Shown here: positions 8,669-17,643 of the stretch, piece after piece
Numbering within the stretch: position 1 is the first letter of the stretch
How the letters are laid out: the number at the start of each line of letters is the position of its first letter
Assembly (NCBI GenBank): GCA_015060535.1
Contig: SUYH01000003.1
Coordinates: 124,001-188,000, forward strand
DNA from: Prevotella sp.
GTDB taxonomy: Bacteria > Bacteroidota > Bacteroidia > Bacteroidales > Bacteroidaceae
Direction: 5' to 3'
DNA: 64,000 nt
Translations under genes and position numbers: made by a program
Notes under the pieces: generated by a model
The model's input: the letters and a program-made list of their open reading frames with translations, nothing else
What the model was told of the DNA's origin: nothing
Database searches by the model: none

Positions 8669-9604
8669 ATGATTAATCGCGAACTTATTAGAACAAAGAT
8701 AGTCCAGTTAACCTATGCGTACTATCAAAACGGAAGCAAGAACATTGAATCAGCTGAGAAAGAGCTGATTTTCAGCTTGTCAAAAGCATACGACCTCTAT
8801 AATTATCTGCTGGCACTGATTGTCGGCATCACTGGTGAGTCACGTCGTCACCTCGAGGTGGCCCAGTCGCGCGCCAAGCGCGAAGGTACCCCCATGCCTT
8901 CACAGAAGTTTGCCTACAACCGTTTCGCTATGCAGCTGGAAGGCAACAAGATGTTGCTCGACTTCATGGAGAATCAGAAGAAGACTTGGAACGACGAACC
9001 GGAGTTTCTGAAGAAGCTGTACCTGCAGATTACCGAAAGTCAGATCTACAAGGACTACATGGCAGATGAAGAAGACAGCTACGATGCCGACCGCGAGCTG
9101 TGGCGCAAGCTATACCGTACACTGATTCAGAACAACGAATCGCTTGACGCGCTGCTGGAGGAGCAAAGCCTCTACTGGAACGATGATAAGGAGGTGGTTG
9201 ACACTTTCGTGCTGAAGACCATCAAGCGCTTCGACGAGAAGAACCAGTCGCACCAGGAGTTGTTGCCTGAATATGACAATGAGGAAGACAAGGACTATGC
9301 CCGAAAGCTGTTCCGTGCCACCATCATGAATGGCGAGGAATATCAGCGATACATGAGCGAGGCCTCTCGCAACTGGGACTTTTCACGTCTGGCCTATATG
9401 GATATCGTTATCATGCAGATAGCCATTGCCGAGATGATGACCTTCCCCAGCATCCCCATCAACGTGACGATCAACGAGTATGTGGAGATTGCCAAAATCT
9501 ACTCCACCCCTCGCAGCTCAGGTTACATCAACGGCATGCTCGACGCCATAGCGCATCATCTCGTCAAGACGGGCAAGCTACTGAAGCATATTGAAAAAAG
9601 ATAA
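8669..9604 (+). CDS. nusB: Transcription antitermination factor NusB, extended form
   Basis: Component of the rRNA antitermination complex, binding boxA RNA together with NusE (S10). The NusB fold lies in the C-terminal half (about residues 150-305), with FSRLAYMDIVIMQIAIAEMM and the conserved VTINEYVEIAKIYS block. At 311 aa it is about twice the length of E. coli NusB. The N-terminal 150-residue helical extension (INRELIRTKIVQLTYAYYQN) is characteristic of Bacteroidota NusB. First gene of nusB-yajC-ybbR-coaE-DUF5606, a conserved order in this phylum. Confidence 0.92.
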   Translation: MINRELIRTKIVQLTYAYYQNGSKNIESAEKELIFSLSKAYDLYNYLLALIVGITGESRRHLEVAQSRAKREGTPMPSQKFAYNRFAMQLEGNKMLLDFMENQKKTWNDEPEFLKKLYLQITESQIYKDYMADEEDSYDADRELWRKLYRTLIQNNESLDALLEEQSLYWNDDKEVVDTFVLKTIKRFDEKNQSHQELLPEYDNEEDKDYARKLFRATIMNGEEYQRYMSEASRNWDFSRLAYMDIVIMQIAIAEMMTFPSIPINVTINEYVEIAKIYSTPRSSGYINGMLDAIAHHLVKTGKLLKHIEKR

Positions 9605-9613
9605 TTAAATAGT

Positions 9614-9635
9614 AAATTGTCAAATTGTAAATTGA
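9614..9635 (+). repeat. AAATTGT spacer repeats between nusB and yajC
   Basis: Three imperfect 7-bp units (AAATTGT, AAATTGT, AAATTGA) fill the short spacer and end one base before the yajC ATG. Same type of sequence as the spacer at 49321-49352. Confidence 0.7.
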
Positions 9636-9636
9636 A

Positions 9637-9963
9637 ATGACACAGATTTTCCTCGCTGCACAAGCCGCACAGGGCGGTGGCAGCATGACCAGTTTCCTGA
9701 TTATGATGGTGGCTATCTTCGCCATCATGTATTTCTTCATGATTCGTCCTCAGCAGAAGCGTCAGAAGGAGATTCAGAACTTCCAGAACACGCTGGCTGA
9801 AGGCACACAGGTGGTTACAGGCGGTGGTATCTATGGCACCGTAAAGAAGATTGACCTGGCCAATGGCATCATCGAGGTAAAGATTGCCGACGGTGTAGTC
9901 ATCAAGGTCGACAAAGGCTATGTGTTCAAAGACACAGCTAGCACTCCTATGCAGGGCAAGTAA
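9637..9963 (+). CDS. yajC: Preprotein translocase subunit YajC
   Basis: Small single-span inner-membrane protein that associates with SecDF. The N-terminus is a Gly-rich periplasmic stub followed by one hydrophobic helix (FLIMMVAIFAIMYFFMIRPQ, about residues 22-41). Next come the family signature RPQQKRQKE and the cytoplasmic beta-barrel with VVTGGGIYGTVKKID. At 108 aa the length is normal. It lies between nusB and ybbR in the same operon. Confidence 0.93.
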   Translation: MTQIFLAAQAAQGGGSMTSFLIMMVAIFAIMYFFMIRPQQKRQKEIQNFQNTLAEGTQVVTGGGIYGTVKKIDLANGIIEVKIADGVVIKVDKGYVFKDTASTPMQGK

Positions 9964-9978
9964 TCCGCCTTTATCAGC

Positions 9979-10959
9979 ATGAAGGGTATCGATACGATAT
10001 TCAGAGCCATCAGGATCTTCTTGTTCAGCAATCTGAACAAGCAGTTCCTGATTTTCACCTTCTTTCTCATGCTCTCTGGCGTCTTCTGGCTTATCATGAC
10101 GCTGAACGAGACCTACGAGAAGGAGATCAAGATACCCGTGCGCGTCAATAACGTCCCCAAGAATGTGGTGCTCACCTCAACAGTAGTTGACACCATCCGT
10201 GTCACCGTCAGAGACAAGGGCTGGGTCATCTTGGCCTACCTTTACGGTCAGAAGCAAGGCGTGGCTCAAGTTAATTTCAAGAGCTACGACAAGGGCCGCG
10301 GACACGGCTATGTGCCCAGCGCAGACACCAGGCGTATCGTCGAACTAAGACTGGAAACGTCGACCAAGATTGTTTCCATCAAGCCCGAGCGCTTTGAGTA
10401 CTCCTATAATAATGGTGAGTACAAACGTGTCCCCGTCCGTTGGGCTGGACGCATCATCCCTGACCAGCTCTTTTTCATCTCGCAAGTCAACTACATGCCC
10501 GATAGCGTCGATGTCTATGCCTCTCGTCAGAAACTGGACAGCATTCACGTCATCTACACAGAGGCGCTGAATTACGTCAATTTCCGCGATTCTCTAGCTG
10601 TCGAAGCTCGTCTGTCGCATCCCAATGATGTTAAAGTGGTGCCTGAGCGCATTAATATCAACTTCTATACCGACGTGCTCACCGAGGAGGCCATTGATGG
10701 TGTACCCATCCAATGCATGAATCTGCCTCAGGGAAAAGTGCTCCGCACATTCCCCGGCAAGGTAAAAGTACGCTTCGTGGCTGGTGTCAACCGCATCCGC
10801 ACGCTCCGTCCTGACGATTTCGTCGTGGTGGCTGACTACAATGACATCCTGCAAAACGGCTCCGACAAGTGCACCATCTACCTTCGCAACGTACCCCATG
10901 GCATCAGTCGTGCCAAGCTGGAAACACAACAGGTAGACTACCTCATAGAAGACGAATGA
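9979..10959 (+). CDS. YbbR-domain membrane-anchored protein
   Basis: 326 aa with one N-terminal transmembrane helix (about residues 18-40, QFLIFTFFLMLSGVFWLIMT) and an extracytoplasmic part with YbbR-like beta repeats (for example NVPKNVVLT, VNYMPDSVDVY and VPIQCMNLPQGKVLRTFPGKV). In Firmicutes YbbR/CdaR regulates the diadenylate cyclase CdaA, but no cyclase gene is nearby, so that role should not be assumed. The stop codon overlaps the coaE start (ATGA at 10956-10959), indicating translational coupling. Confidence 0.8.
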   Translation: MKGIDTIFRAIRIFLFSNLNKQFLIFTFFLMLSGVFWLIMTLNETYEKEIKIPVRVNNVPKNVVLTSTVVDTIRVTVRDKGWVILAYLYGQKQGVAQVNFKSYDKGRGHGYVPSADTRRIVELRLETSTKIVSIKPERFEYSYNNGEYKRVPVRWAGRIIPDQLFFISQVNYMPDSVDVYASRQKLDSIHVIYTEALNYVNFRDSLAVEARLSHPNDVKVVPERININFYTDVLTEEAIDGVPIQCMNLPQGKVLRTFPGKVKVRFVAGVNRIRTLRPDDFVVVADYNDILQNGSDKCTIYLRNVPHGISRAKLETQQVDYLIEDE

Positions 10960-11498
10960 AGATAGGAATAGCTGGCGGCATAGGCTCTGGCAAAAGCTAT
11001 GTCTGCAAACGGTTAGCCCGATACGGGATTGAGGTTTACGACTGCGACGCTGCTGCCAAGCGTCTCATCCGCACATCCCCAGAGCTACAACAACAGATTG
11101 CCACCCTCGTAGGTTCGCTCGACAAAGTCTCCATGAGCCGTTTTCTGCTGTCTAGCGAGCAAAACCAGCTAGCGCTGAACGCCATCATCCATCCTGCCGT
11201 ATTCCAGGATTTTGAGGCCAGCGGCATGCAGTGGATGGAGAGTGCCATCATGTATGAGTCAGGTGCCTACCGCCTCGTCGACAAGGTCGTGGTGGTTACT
11301 GCCCCCGAAGAACTTCGGCTTCAGCGTGTCATGCAGCGCGACGGCATCACCCGCGAGAAAGCACTTCAGTGGCTTTATCGTCAGTGGCCTCAAGACGAAG
11401 TCCGCCAGCGTGCAGACTACGAAATCATCAATGACGGCACTGCTGACATTGACACACAAATAGACCAATTGATTCATTTCATCGAAACATCGAAATAA
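10956..11498 (+). CDS. coaE: Dephospho-CoA kinase
   Basis: Last step of coenzyme A synthesis, ATP-dependent phosphorylation of dephospho-CoA. The start at 10956 gives MKIGIAGGIGSGKS, placing the P-loop (GGIGSGKS) at the N-terminus as in all CoaE proteins; a longer frame upstream lies inside ybbR and is rejected. Other family marks are DCDAAAKRL, the LNAIIHPAV helix and QRVMQRDGITREKA in the lid region. 180 aa, slightly shorter than E. coli CoaE (206 aa). Coupled to ybbR by an ATGA overlap. Confidence 0.93.
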   Translation: MKIGIAGGIGSGKSYVCKRLARYGIEVYDCDAAAKRLIRTSPELQQQIATLVGSLDKVSMSRFLLSSEQNQLALNAIIHPAVFQDFEASGMQWMESAIMYESGAYRLVDKVVVVTAPEELRLQRVMQRDGITREKALQWLYRQWPQDEVRQRADYEIINDGTADIDTQIDQLIHFIETSK

Positions 11499-11516
11499 CG
11501 AAATAACAAAAAGAAT

Positions 11517-11960
11517 ATGAAACAGACCATTTTAGCTATCTCGGGCAAACCGGGACTCTACAAATTAGTATCACGTGCCAAGAACAGCCTCATTGTCGAG
11601 GCATTGGACGACACCCACAAGCGCATGCCAGCCTTTGGCACTGACCGCATCACCTCACTGGCCGACATCGCCATGTTCACCGAGAGCGAGGATGTGCCCC
11701 TCATGAAGGTGCTCGCCGCTATGCGTGACTTGGAGAAGGGCAAGCCCTCCAGCGTTGATTTCCGCAAGGCATCACCAAAGGAGCTCCACGACTATTTCAC
11801 CAAGGTGCTGCCCCAGTGGGATCAGGACCGCGTGCAGAACAGCCATATCAAGAAGCTCATCCAGTGGTACGACATCCTCGTCAAAGCCGGTATCACCGAC
11901 TTTGAGGAAGAGATGGCACCCACCGAGGGCGACAATATCGACGACCGAAAAGAAGCTTAA
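11517..11960 (+). CDS. DUF5606 domain-containing protein
   Basis: A 147-aa cytoplasmic protein of a family confined to Bacteroidota and usually found next to coaE. The N-terminal half (TILAISGKPGLYKLVSR, TDRITSLADIAMFTE) forms the conserved beta-rich domain. The rest is helical with VLPQWDQDRVQNSHIKKLIQW, and the C-terminus is acidic. No catalytic motif is visible and no function is known to me. Last gene of the nusB operon; it ends 12 bases before the convergent fur-type gene. Confidence 0.82.
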   Translation: MKQTILAISGKPGLYKLVSRAKNSLIVEALDDTHKRMPAFGTDRITSLADIAMFTESEDVPLMKVLAAMRDLEKGKPSSVDFRKASPKELHDYFTKVLPQWDQDRVQNSHIKKLIQWYDILVKAGITDFEEEMAPTEGDNIDDRKEA

Positions 11961-11972
11961 CGCACGCTCCGT

Positions 11973-12392
11973 CTACCCTTTTCTGCAGTGAGGGCAAATG
12001 CCCTTCACCATGTAGTTGACGGAGTTCATCACAAAACCGCCAGGCAACTCGACTGGCGGTATTTTGATGTCGTCCAGACAATACGTCTGTCGACACTCCT
12101 CACAAAAGAAATGCACGTGCATGTCGTCATCCTGATCTGCATCATGACTATGACACAACTCGTAGCGCACCCCGTCGCCACCGTCTTCGATGACGTGTAC
12201 CAGATGATGTTCTCGGAAGAGCGTCAAGGCCCTGAAGATGCCCGACTTGTCTATCGTTTTGATTTTGGCCTCCAACTCCATCAGCGACAACGGACGCTGA
12301 GCGGCCTCCAGCGCCTTCGCCACCAGTATACGGTTCGACGTAGGCTTTACCCCATGATGCTCCAAGAGCTCCACACATGCTTGTTCGTTCAT
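11973..12392 (-). CDS. Fur-family metalloregulator
   Basis: Metal-dependent transcriptional repressor with an N-terminal winged helix (residues about 1-75, HGVKPTSNRILVAKAL, SLMELEAKIKTIDKSGIFRAL) and a C-terminal dimerisation domain. That domain carries a His/Asp-rich metal site (CHSHDADQDDDMHVHFFCEEC) and a structural zinc site formed by CEEC and CPHC. Most like Zur or a general Fur; the metal cannot be decided. ATG 12392 (MNEQACVELL) is preferred; a GTG at 12404 directly abuts the stop of the upstream barrel gene. Its position behind a TonB-era barrel protein hints at metal homeostasis but is not proof. Confidence 0.85.
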   Translation of the reverse strand: MNEQACVELLEHHGVKPTSNRILVAKALEAAQRPLSLMELEAKIKTIDKSGIFRALTLFREHHLVHVIEDGGDGVRYELCHSHDADQDDDMHVHFFCEECRQTYCLDDIKIPPVELPGGFVMNSVNYMVKGICPHCRKG

Positions 12393-12404
12393 AGTCTTAT
12401 CCAC

Positions 12405-15395
12405 TTAGAATCGACGTCCGCCACCAGGACCGCCAAAACCGCCACGGCCCCCACGACCGCCGCCAGGGCCACCGAAGCCTCCACGTCCGCCAGGACCACG
12501 CATGCCCTCGCGAGCTGCCTTGCCTCCGAAGAGGTTCAGGCGATAAATGACGTGTAGCATGGCATAGCTGGTAATAGCGTTGTACTCGGTATCAGTACGC
12601 TGCATGGCAGTCACAGCACGGCTGAAAGTGGACTGCCGACGCAGAATGTCGTACATCTGGAAGGTCAGCGTCAAAGCATTGCCACGGAGGAACGACTGCG
12701 ACAGCTGGGCGTTCCATATCAACTCGTTGGTATTCATCGACTCGTCATTATAGCCACGACGACTGTTCATATTCATGCCCGTAGACAGCTGGGTACCCCA
12801 GGGAGCGGAAAGCATGACGCTGGCTCCATAGGAGAAAGTCCATGTGTCCATATTGTTGTTTGTCTGCAATTCACTGCGTGCATGCAGATACTCCAGCGAA
12901 CCATTCAGCTCGAACTCCAGCCACTGGTTGCGATAGCTGGCTGCCAGTCGCTCACCAATGGTCGTAGAACGGGTGGTCGACTTCTCCGAATTGGATTTGC
13001 TGTCGATGCTGACATAGCCCACACTGTTGGCATAACGCAGTGTAGTAAAGGTGTTCACGTTAAAGAATGCTGCTGAGTCGAGTGCAGTATTGAACATAAA
13101 CATACCAAAAGCATTCCAGTTGCCGTCGATATTCTCTGGTCGTGTGGTACGTGCACCAGTCAGCTCGTTATAAGTCACCATGTTCGACACGGCATTGCTG
13201 GTGGTCGAGAAATTCACATGCGCCATGATGCTACGCTGGTGGTTCTGTATATAGTTGTTATAGAACAGGCGGAAGCTCTGTGTGAATGAGGGTTTCAGTC
13301 CTGCATTACCCTGACGAATATTCAGCGGGTTGGAGTCATCAGTAATGTCGAGCAGGTCGGTCATCGAAGGCTGGCTGGTAGTACCCCGGTAGGTGAAGCG
13401 CAGCTGGCTTACCTCGGATATCTTCCAACGGAAATCGGCTGTTGGCGACCAGTTCATTACACTACGCTTAGTAACGGTATCGGTGGTCAGGTAGCGATAG
13501 GTCAGCTCAGAACTCTGAGGCAAGAACTGCACACCCACATTGAAGTTATACGCATTGCGCACAATGCGCAGCATCAACTCTGCGGTATGGATATAGTTTT
13601 TGTATTCCGAGTAGCGGCTCAGGTTCTCGCTTTTCGTACTCTCCAGCGATGTCGGGGGAGTAGTAGTGCCCAGCAGATTCAGATAGTCATCCCAGCCACG
13701 GAAGACGGGATTGACATTGAAGAAAGGAATGGGTAGTTTGCTGAAGTCATAAGTAGCACGGTCGCTCTTGGTATACTTATACTGGAACTGGTAGCTGAAC
13801 TGCAGATAAGTCTTGGGGAAGATAGGCTCACTATAGGTTGCACGTACCGAATAATCCCAGTTCTTAGTGGGTGTCACGGCATAGCGGTTTGCCTGATAAG
13901 TAGAGTCAATATACGCCCTGGGCGTCACCGTACTGTCGACTATGAAATACTGCACGTAGTTGTTCGTCATCGACTTACTCAGTCCTTCGCTGTAGTTAGC
14001 ACGCAGGCGCAGGGTGATATTACGGCCATTGTTACTCAGCTTGCGGTTGACCTGCAACGTGCCACCTACGGTCTTTGAGTCACTATAGGACAAGCCGTTG
14101 TCCTGATTGGTATTCTTCACGATGGAGTCGGTGTAGATCAGTCTGTCGAGTTGCGACAAGGGGTTCGTGATGCCGCTGATGGCATAGGGGTCACTCCGGA
14201 ACGTGGCGCTGACGGAATTGCTCAGCTGGTCGTTGGAGTTATAGCGGAACTGCGGACGGAACATGATGTTCCACATCGAGTCAGGCATCCACTCCAGTCG
14301 CATACGAGCATCCCAACTATTGGTACGGGTGAGATTCTTGCTGTTGCTGTTGCTGAACGAAGATGCCGAGCTACTCATAAAACTCTCCGCAGAAGTGCGG
14401 ACTGCGGCATCGCCGTCGCTGTGGTTCCAGCGGATGCTACCATCCAGCTTCAAGCGGTCTTTCTTCTCGTAGTTCAGGTTGATACCCGTCATCTTAGTGG
14501 CTGTCAGACCCTGACGGCCTCCACCCCAACGACCACCGCCACCGGCTGAGAAACCCATATCGTTGACATTGTTTGCACTGGTCATCACGAAAAGTTTCAG
14601 GTCGTCCTTCATCCAGCCTCCAAAAACGCGGCCACTATAACGTTTTTCCGTACCTGCCGCCAAATCGGCGTTGAGCATGAAGCCTTTGTTCATACCACGC
14701 TTGATGCCGAAGTCGAGCACCGTCTCCTCCTCACCATCATCGATGCCACTTACACGCGCCAAGTCACTCTTCTGGTCGTAGGCCTTCACCCGCTCAATGA
14801 TAGAGGTCGGCAGGTTCTTCATAGCCGTCTTGGTGTCACCCGTCATGAACTCCTTACCATCGACCATGATTTTCTTTACCTCTTTACCATTGATAGTAAT
14901 CTTACCATCGTCATCGACCTGAGCACCAGGCAGACGTTTCACCAGTTCTTCGACCACAGAGCCCTCGGGGGTGCGGTATGCCGAGGCATTATATACGAAG
15001 GTGTCGGCCTTCAGCGTTACCTTGGCAGCCTGTCCGGTCACGGTGGCACCCTTCAACATGATGGCATCGGGCTTCATGGTCAGCTTGCCCACCGACAGGT
15101 CCTTGTCGGCACCTACCGTCACACGCTTGGCATACGTCTTGAAGCCCACACTGGTAATCTGCAGGATATACTTGCCTGCTGCAGGAGCCTTCACATGGAA
15201 ACGTCCCTGCAGGTCGGTCAACGCACCAGCCACAAATGAGCTGTCCGTCTTCAGCAGTCGGACACTGGCCTGTGCCAGAGGCTCCTGTGAGTCACTCTCT
15301 ATTACCGAACCCGTCACCTGACGCTGTGCCATAGCCGTCAGCGTCATCACCCATAAAAAGAAAAGTAATATTTGCCTTCTCATCAAATCTTTCAT
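12405..15395 (-). CDS. Outer-membrane beta-barrel protein with carboxypeptidase-D-like N-domain and Gly/Arg-rich tail
   Basis: Large outer-membrane protein (996 aa) of the OMP_b-brl_3/TonB-receptor-like family. A signal peptide (residues about 5-24) is followed by a carboxypeptidase-regulatory-like domain (VTGSVIESDSQEPLAQASVRLL, about 25-105). A plug-like region follows (VEELVKRLPGAQVDDDGKITINGKEVKKI, quoted in parts) and then a barrel rich in aromatic alternating strands to about residue 960. The last 32 residues are an unusual run of GGRGGFGGPGG repeats ending GGRRF, not in the barrel. Role unknown; such proteins are often biofilm- or metal-related. Transcribed ahead of the Fur-type gene with no gap. 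Confidence 0.82.
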   Translation of the reverse strand: MKDLMRRQILLFFLWVMTLTAMAQRQVTGSVIESDSQEPLAQASVRLLKTDSSFVAGALTDLQGRFHVKAPAAGKYILQITSVGFKTYAKRVTVGADKDLSVGKLTMKPDAIMLKGATVTGQAAKVTLKADTFVYNASAYRTPEGSVVEELVKRLPGAQVDDDGKITINGKEVKKIMVDGKEFMTGDTKTAMKNLPTSIIERVKAYDQKSDLARVSGIDDGEEETVLDFGIKRGMNKGFMLNADLAAGTEKRYSGRVFGGWMKDDLKLFVMTSANNVNDMGFSAGGGGRWGGGRQGLTATKMTGINLNYEKKDRLKLDGSIRWNHSDGDAAVRTSAESFMSSSASSFSNSNSKNLTRTNSWDARMRLEWMPDSMWNIMFRPQFRYNSNDQLSNSVSATFRSDPYAISGITNPLSQLDRLIYTDSIVKNTNQDNGLSYSDSKTVGGTLQVNRKLSNNGRNITLRLRANYSEGLSKSMTNNYVQYFIVDSTVTPRAYIDSTYQANRYAVTPTKNWDYSVRATYSEPIFPKTYLQFSYQFQYKYTKSDRATYDFSKLPIPFFNVNPVFRGWDDYLNLLGTTTPPTSLESTKSENLSRYSEYKNYIHTAELMLRIVRNAYNFNVGVQFLPQSSELTYRYLTTDTVTKRSVMNWSPTADFRWKISEVSQLRFTYRGTTSQPSMTDLLDITDDSNPLNIRQGNAGLKPSFTQSFRLFYNNYIQNHQRSIMAHVNFSTTSNAVSNMVTYNELTGARTTRPENIDGNWNAFGMFMFNTALDSAAFFNVNTFTTLRYANSVGYVSIDSKSNSEKSTTRSTTIGERLAASYRNQWLEFELNGSLEYLHARSELQTNNNMDTWTFSYGASVMLSAPWGTQLSTGMNMNSRRGYNDESMNTNELIWNAQLSQSFLRGNALTLTFQMYDILRRQSTFSRAVTAMQRTDTEYNAITSYAMLHVIYRLNLFGGKAAREGMRGPGGRGGFGGPGGGRGGRGGFGGPGGGRRF

Positions 15396-15467
15396 TCTTT
15401 AATGATAATAAGACGAACAAAACCCAAAAAAGTTTAATAAAAAGATGCTAATTTCATAAATTTATAT

Positions 15468-15475
15468 TAATTTTG
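15468..15475 (+). promoter_or_regulatory. -7 promoter box for aroB
   Basis: TAATTTTG ends 12 bases before the aroB ATG, so the predicted transcript has a leader of only a few bases. No convincing -33 TTTG is visible at 19-21 bases. Confidence 0.55.
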
Positions 15476-15487
15476 CGCCCGAAAACG

Positions 15488-16537
15488 ATGGAACGACAGA
15501 AAGTAGTCATATCAACCAACCTGCAAAAAGCGCTTACAGACGCTATTTCAGCATGTCCGCACGACAAGCTGTTTGTACTGGTCGACGAGACCACCGAACA
15601 GTTGTGTCTGCCTGTGGTTGCCGGTTTTGACTGCATGAAACAGGCACAGCGCATCGTCATCGGAGCTACCGACAGCAACAAGACCCTCGACTCGCTGAGC
15701 CATGTTTGGCAGGAGTTGCAACAAAGGGGAGCCACCCGCCACTCGCTGATGGTCAACCTCGGTGGAGGCATGGTGACTGACCTGGGAGGCTTTGCTGCAT
15801 CGACGTTCAAGCGGGGCATAGCCTACATCAATGTACCGACTACGCTGCTGTCGATGGTCGACGCCTCGGTTGGTGGAAAGACGGGTATCAACTTCGGTGG
15901 ACTGAAGAACGAAATCGGAGTATTCAACAATGCCAACTGTGTGATCCTTGACACGACCTTCCTGAAGACCATGGACGAGGAGAACATCCTGTCAGGCTAT
16001 GCCGAAATGCTGAAGCACGGACTGATATCCCATGAGAAAATGTTGGGAGAACTGCTGGCATTTGATATCGAGCAGCCTGATTTCGCTCAGCTAAAAAGAA
16101 TGGTGGCCGACTCTGTAGCTGTCAAGCAACGCATCGTTACGGAAGATCCTACGGAGCATGGTATCCGCAAGGCGCTCAATCTCGGACATACCGCAGGACA
16201 CGCCTTTGAGTCGCTGGCCTTGGAGCGTAAGCCCATCCTTCACGGTTATGCTGTAGCCTACGGACTGGTGGTCGAGCTCTACCTCTGCTGCGTGAAGACG
16301 GGATTCCCACAGGACAAGATGCGTCAGACCGTCAACTTCATCAAGGAGCACTATGGTAAAATGACCATCACGTGCGACGACTACCCAAGGCTCATTGAGC
16401 TGATGCACCACGACAAGAAGAATGTGGGCAGCGACATCAATTTCACGCTGTTAGGTCATATCGGAGACATCCGCATCAACCAGACGGCCACAGAAGAAGA
16501 GATTAAGGAAGCATTAGACTTCTACAGAGAATACTAG
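15488..16537 (+). CDS. aroB: 3-dehydroquinate synthase
   Basis: Second step of the shikimate pathway, NAD- and Zn/Co-dependent cyclisation of DAHP. The start ATG 15488 (MERQKVVIST) follows the -7 box; an upstream TTG in frame overlaps that box. Motifs: GGGMVTDLGGFAASTFKRGI (NAD and substrate binding), NVPTTLLSMVDASVGGKTGIN, AEMLKHGLI and LNLGHTAGHAFE, whose His residues bind metal. 349 aa, normal length. It is convergent with menE across a strong hairpin. Confidence 0.95.
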   Translation: MERQKVVISTNLQKALTDAISACPHDKLFVLVDETTEQLCLPVVAGFDCMKQAQRIVIGATDSNKTLDSLSHVWQELQQRGATRHSLMVNLGGGMVTDLGGFAASTFKRGIAYINVPTTLLSMVDASVGGKTGINFGGLKNEIGVFNNANCVILDTTFLKTMDEENILSGYAEMLKHGLISHEKMLGELLAFDIEQPDFAQLKRMVADSVAVKQRIVTEDPTEHGIRKALNLGHTAGHAFESLALERKPILHGYAVAYGLVVELYLCCVKTGFPQDKMRQTVNFIKEHYGKMTITCDDYPRLIELMHHDKKNVGSDINFTLLGHIGDIRINQTATEEEIKEALDFYREY

Positions 16538-16574
16538 GGAAAAACTACTACCTATTTAAATTACTAATAACCCA

Positions 16575-16608
16575 GAGTGGGGCTTATCCGTGAGGATGAG
16601 TCCCACTC
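16575..16608. terminator. Intergenic hairpin between aroB and menE
   Basis: A 15-bp stem (16575-16589 with 16594-16608, two G-U-type pairs) and GTGA loop lies between two convergent genes. It is followed on the plus strand by ATACTTTC, a weak T-tract, so it probably serves as a terminator for aroB and perhaps for both strands. Confidence 0.6.
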
Positions 16609-16629
16609 ATACTTTCTTAGACCTGATGG

Positions 16630-17643
16630 TCAAAGCGACTTTGTCGATTGTTGCCGGGCTAACTTTTCTGCCTCTGCTCGTGCAGGCTTGCCCGTTTCGG
16701 TCATAGGCAGATGGTCAACGATGAGGACACGTCGAGGTTGCCAATATTTGGGTAGCACTCTTTCACACACCGCCTTTACCTCGTCGGGATTTCCACCCTC
16801 CGTCAACAACACCACCATCTCGCCCAATCGCTCGTCTTTCGCACGCGTTATCATATAAGGTATAGAAAGATGGGGGTGTAACAGGCGCTCTACCTCCTCC
16901 ATCTGTATCTTGATGCCTCCCGAACAGATAACGTTATCCTTGCGGCCAATGATGCGGAATTGTTGAGAGTACTTTGACCTAAAGGTACAAAGCGACCTTT
17001 GGTCGAGTAGAGATGAGAGTTCCACGATGTCGTTGGTCACCAGCGGCCCGTCATGTACCGCAGGTGCCTCAATCACCAGACAGCCCTCGTCCGTTTGCGA
17101 TAGCGTCACGCCCTCAAAAGGCGTGTACCATTCGGATGCTGTCGTCCCATTGAGTCGTCTGAGAGCGATATGCGAGAGCGTTTCCGTCATACCATAGGTG
17201 CTCCAAACAGCATTCGGGAAGTCCTTTAAGGCTTCCTCCATGCGCTCGTCAATGGCTCCACCACCAATGAGCAGGTGACGGATCTGCTTCAGTTGGGAGG
17301 GACGCTGCTGTAACAGGTTCCATACCTGTAGCGGGACCATAGCTGCCAAGTCGACGGGTTCATCCCAACAAGGTGTACCACTGGGAGTTACAGCGATGAG
17401 GCGCAGCCCACAGGTCAAAGCCCTGACTACCATCATCTTGCCTGCAATATAATCCAGCGGCATGCAAAGCAGGGCGGTGTCGCCCTGTTGGAGTCCTAAG
17501 AAGTTACAGGTGATGCGTGCCGAAGCCTCCATTCTGCTTTTCTCTACCAGCAGAGGCTTGGGTTTCCCCGTCGATCCGCTGGTATGCACCAGCACGGTAG
17601 GACGGTCGTTGTGCCATTCGTTCAGGAATTCTTCGAGGTCCAT
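16630..17643 (-). CDS. menE: o-Succinylbenzoate-CoA ligase
   Basis: Adenylate-forming enzyme of menaquinone synthesis, activating o-succinylbenzoate with CoA. The AMP-binding P-loop motif VHTSGSTGKPKP is near residue 20, followed by GGGAIDERM, STYGMTETLSH and the C-terminal GRKDNVICSGGIKIQ hinge. The catalytic Lys region is in TETGKPARAE near the end. At 337 aa it lacks the long N-terminal region of E. coli MenE (451 aa), as is usual in Bacteroidota. It overlaps menC by 22 bases and is the last gene of menB-menC-menE. Confidence 0.88.
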   Translation of the reverse strand: MDLEEFLNEWHNDRPTVLVHTSGSTGKPKPLLVEKSRMEASARITCNFLGLQQGDTALLCMPLDYIAGKMMVVRALTCGLRLIAVTPSGTPCWDEPVDLAAMVPLQVWNLLQQRPSQLKQIRHLLIGGGAIDERMEEALKDFPNAVWSTYGMTETLSHIALRRLNGTTASEWYTPFEGVTLSQTDEGCLVIEAPAVHDGPLVTNDIVELSSLLDQRSLCTFRSKYSQQFRIIGRKDNVICSGGIKIQMEEVERLLHPHLSIPYMITRAKDERLGEMVVLLTEGGNPDEVKAVCERVLPKYWQPRRVLIVDHLPMTETGKPARAEAEKLARQQSTKSL

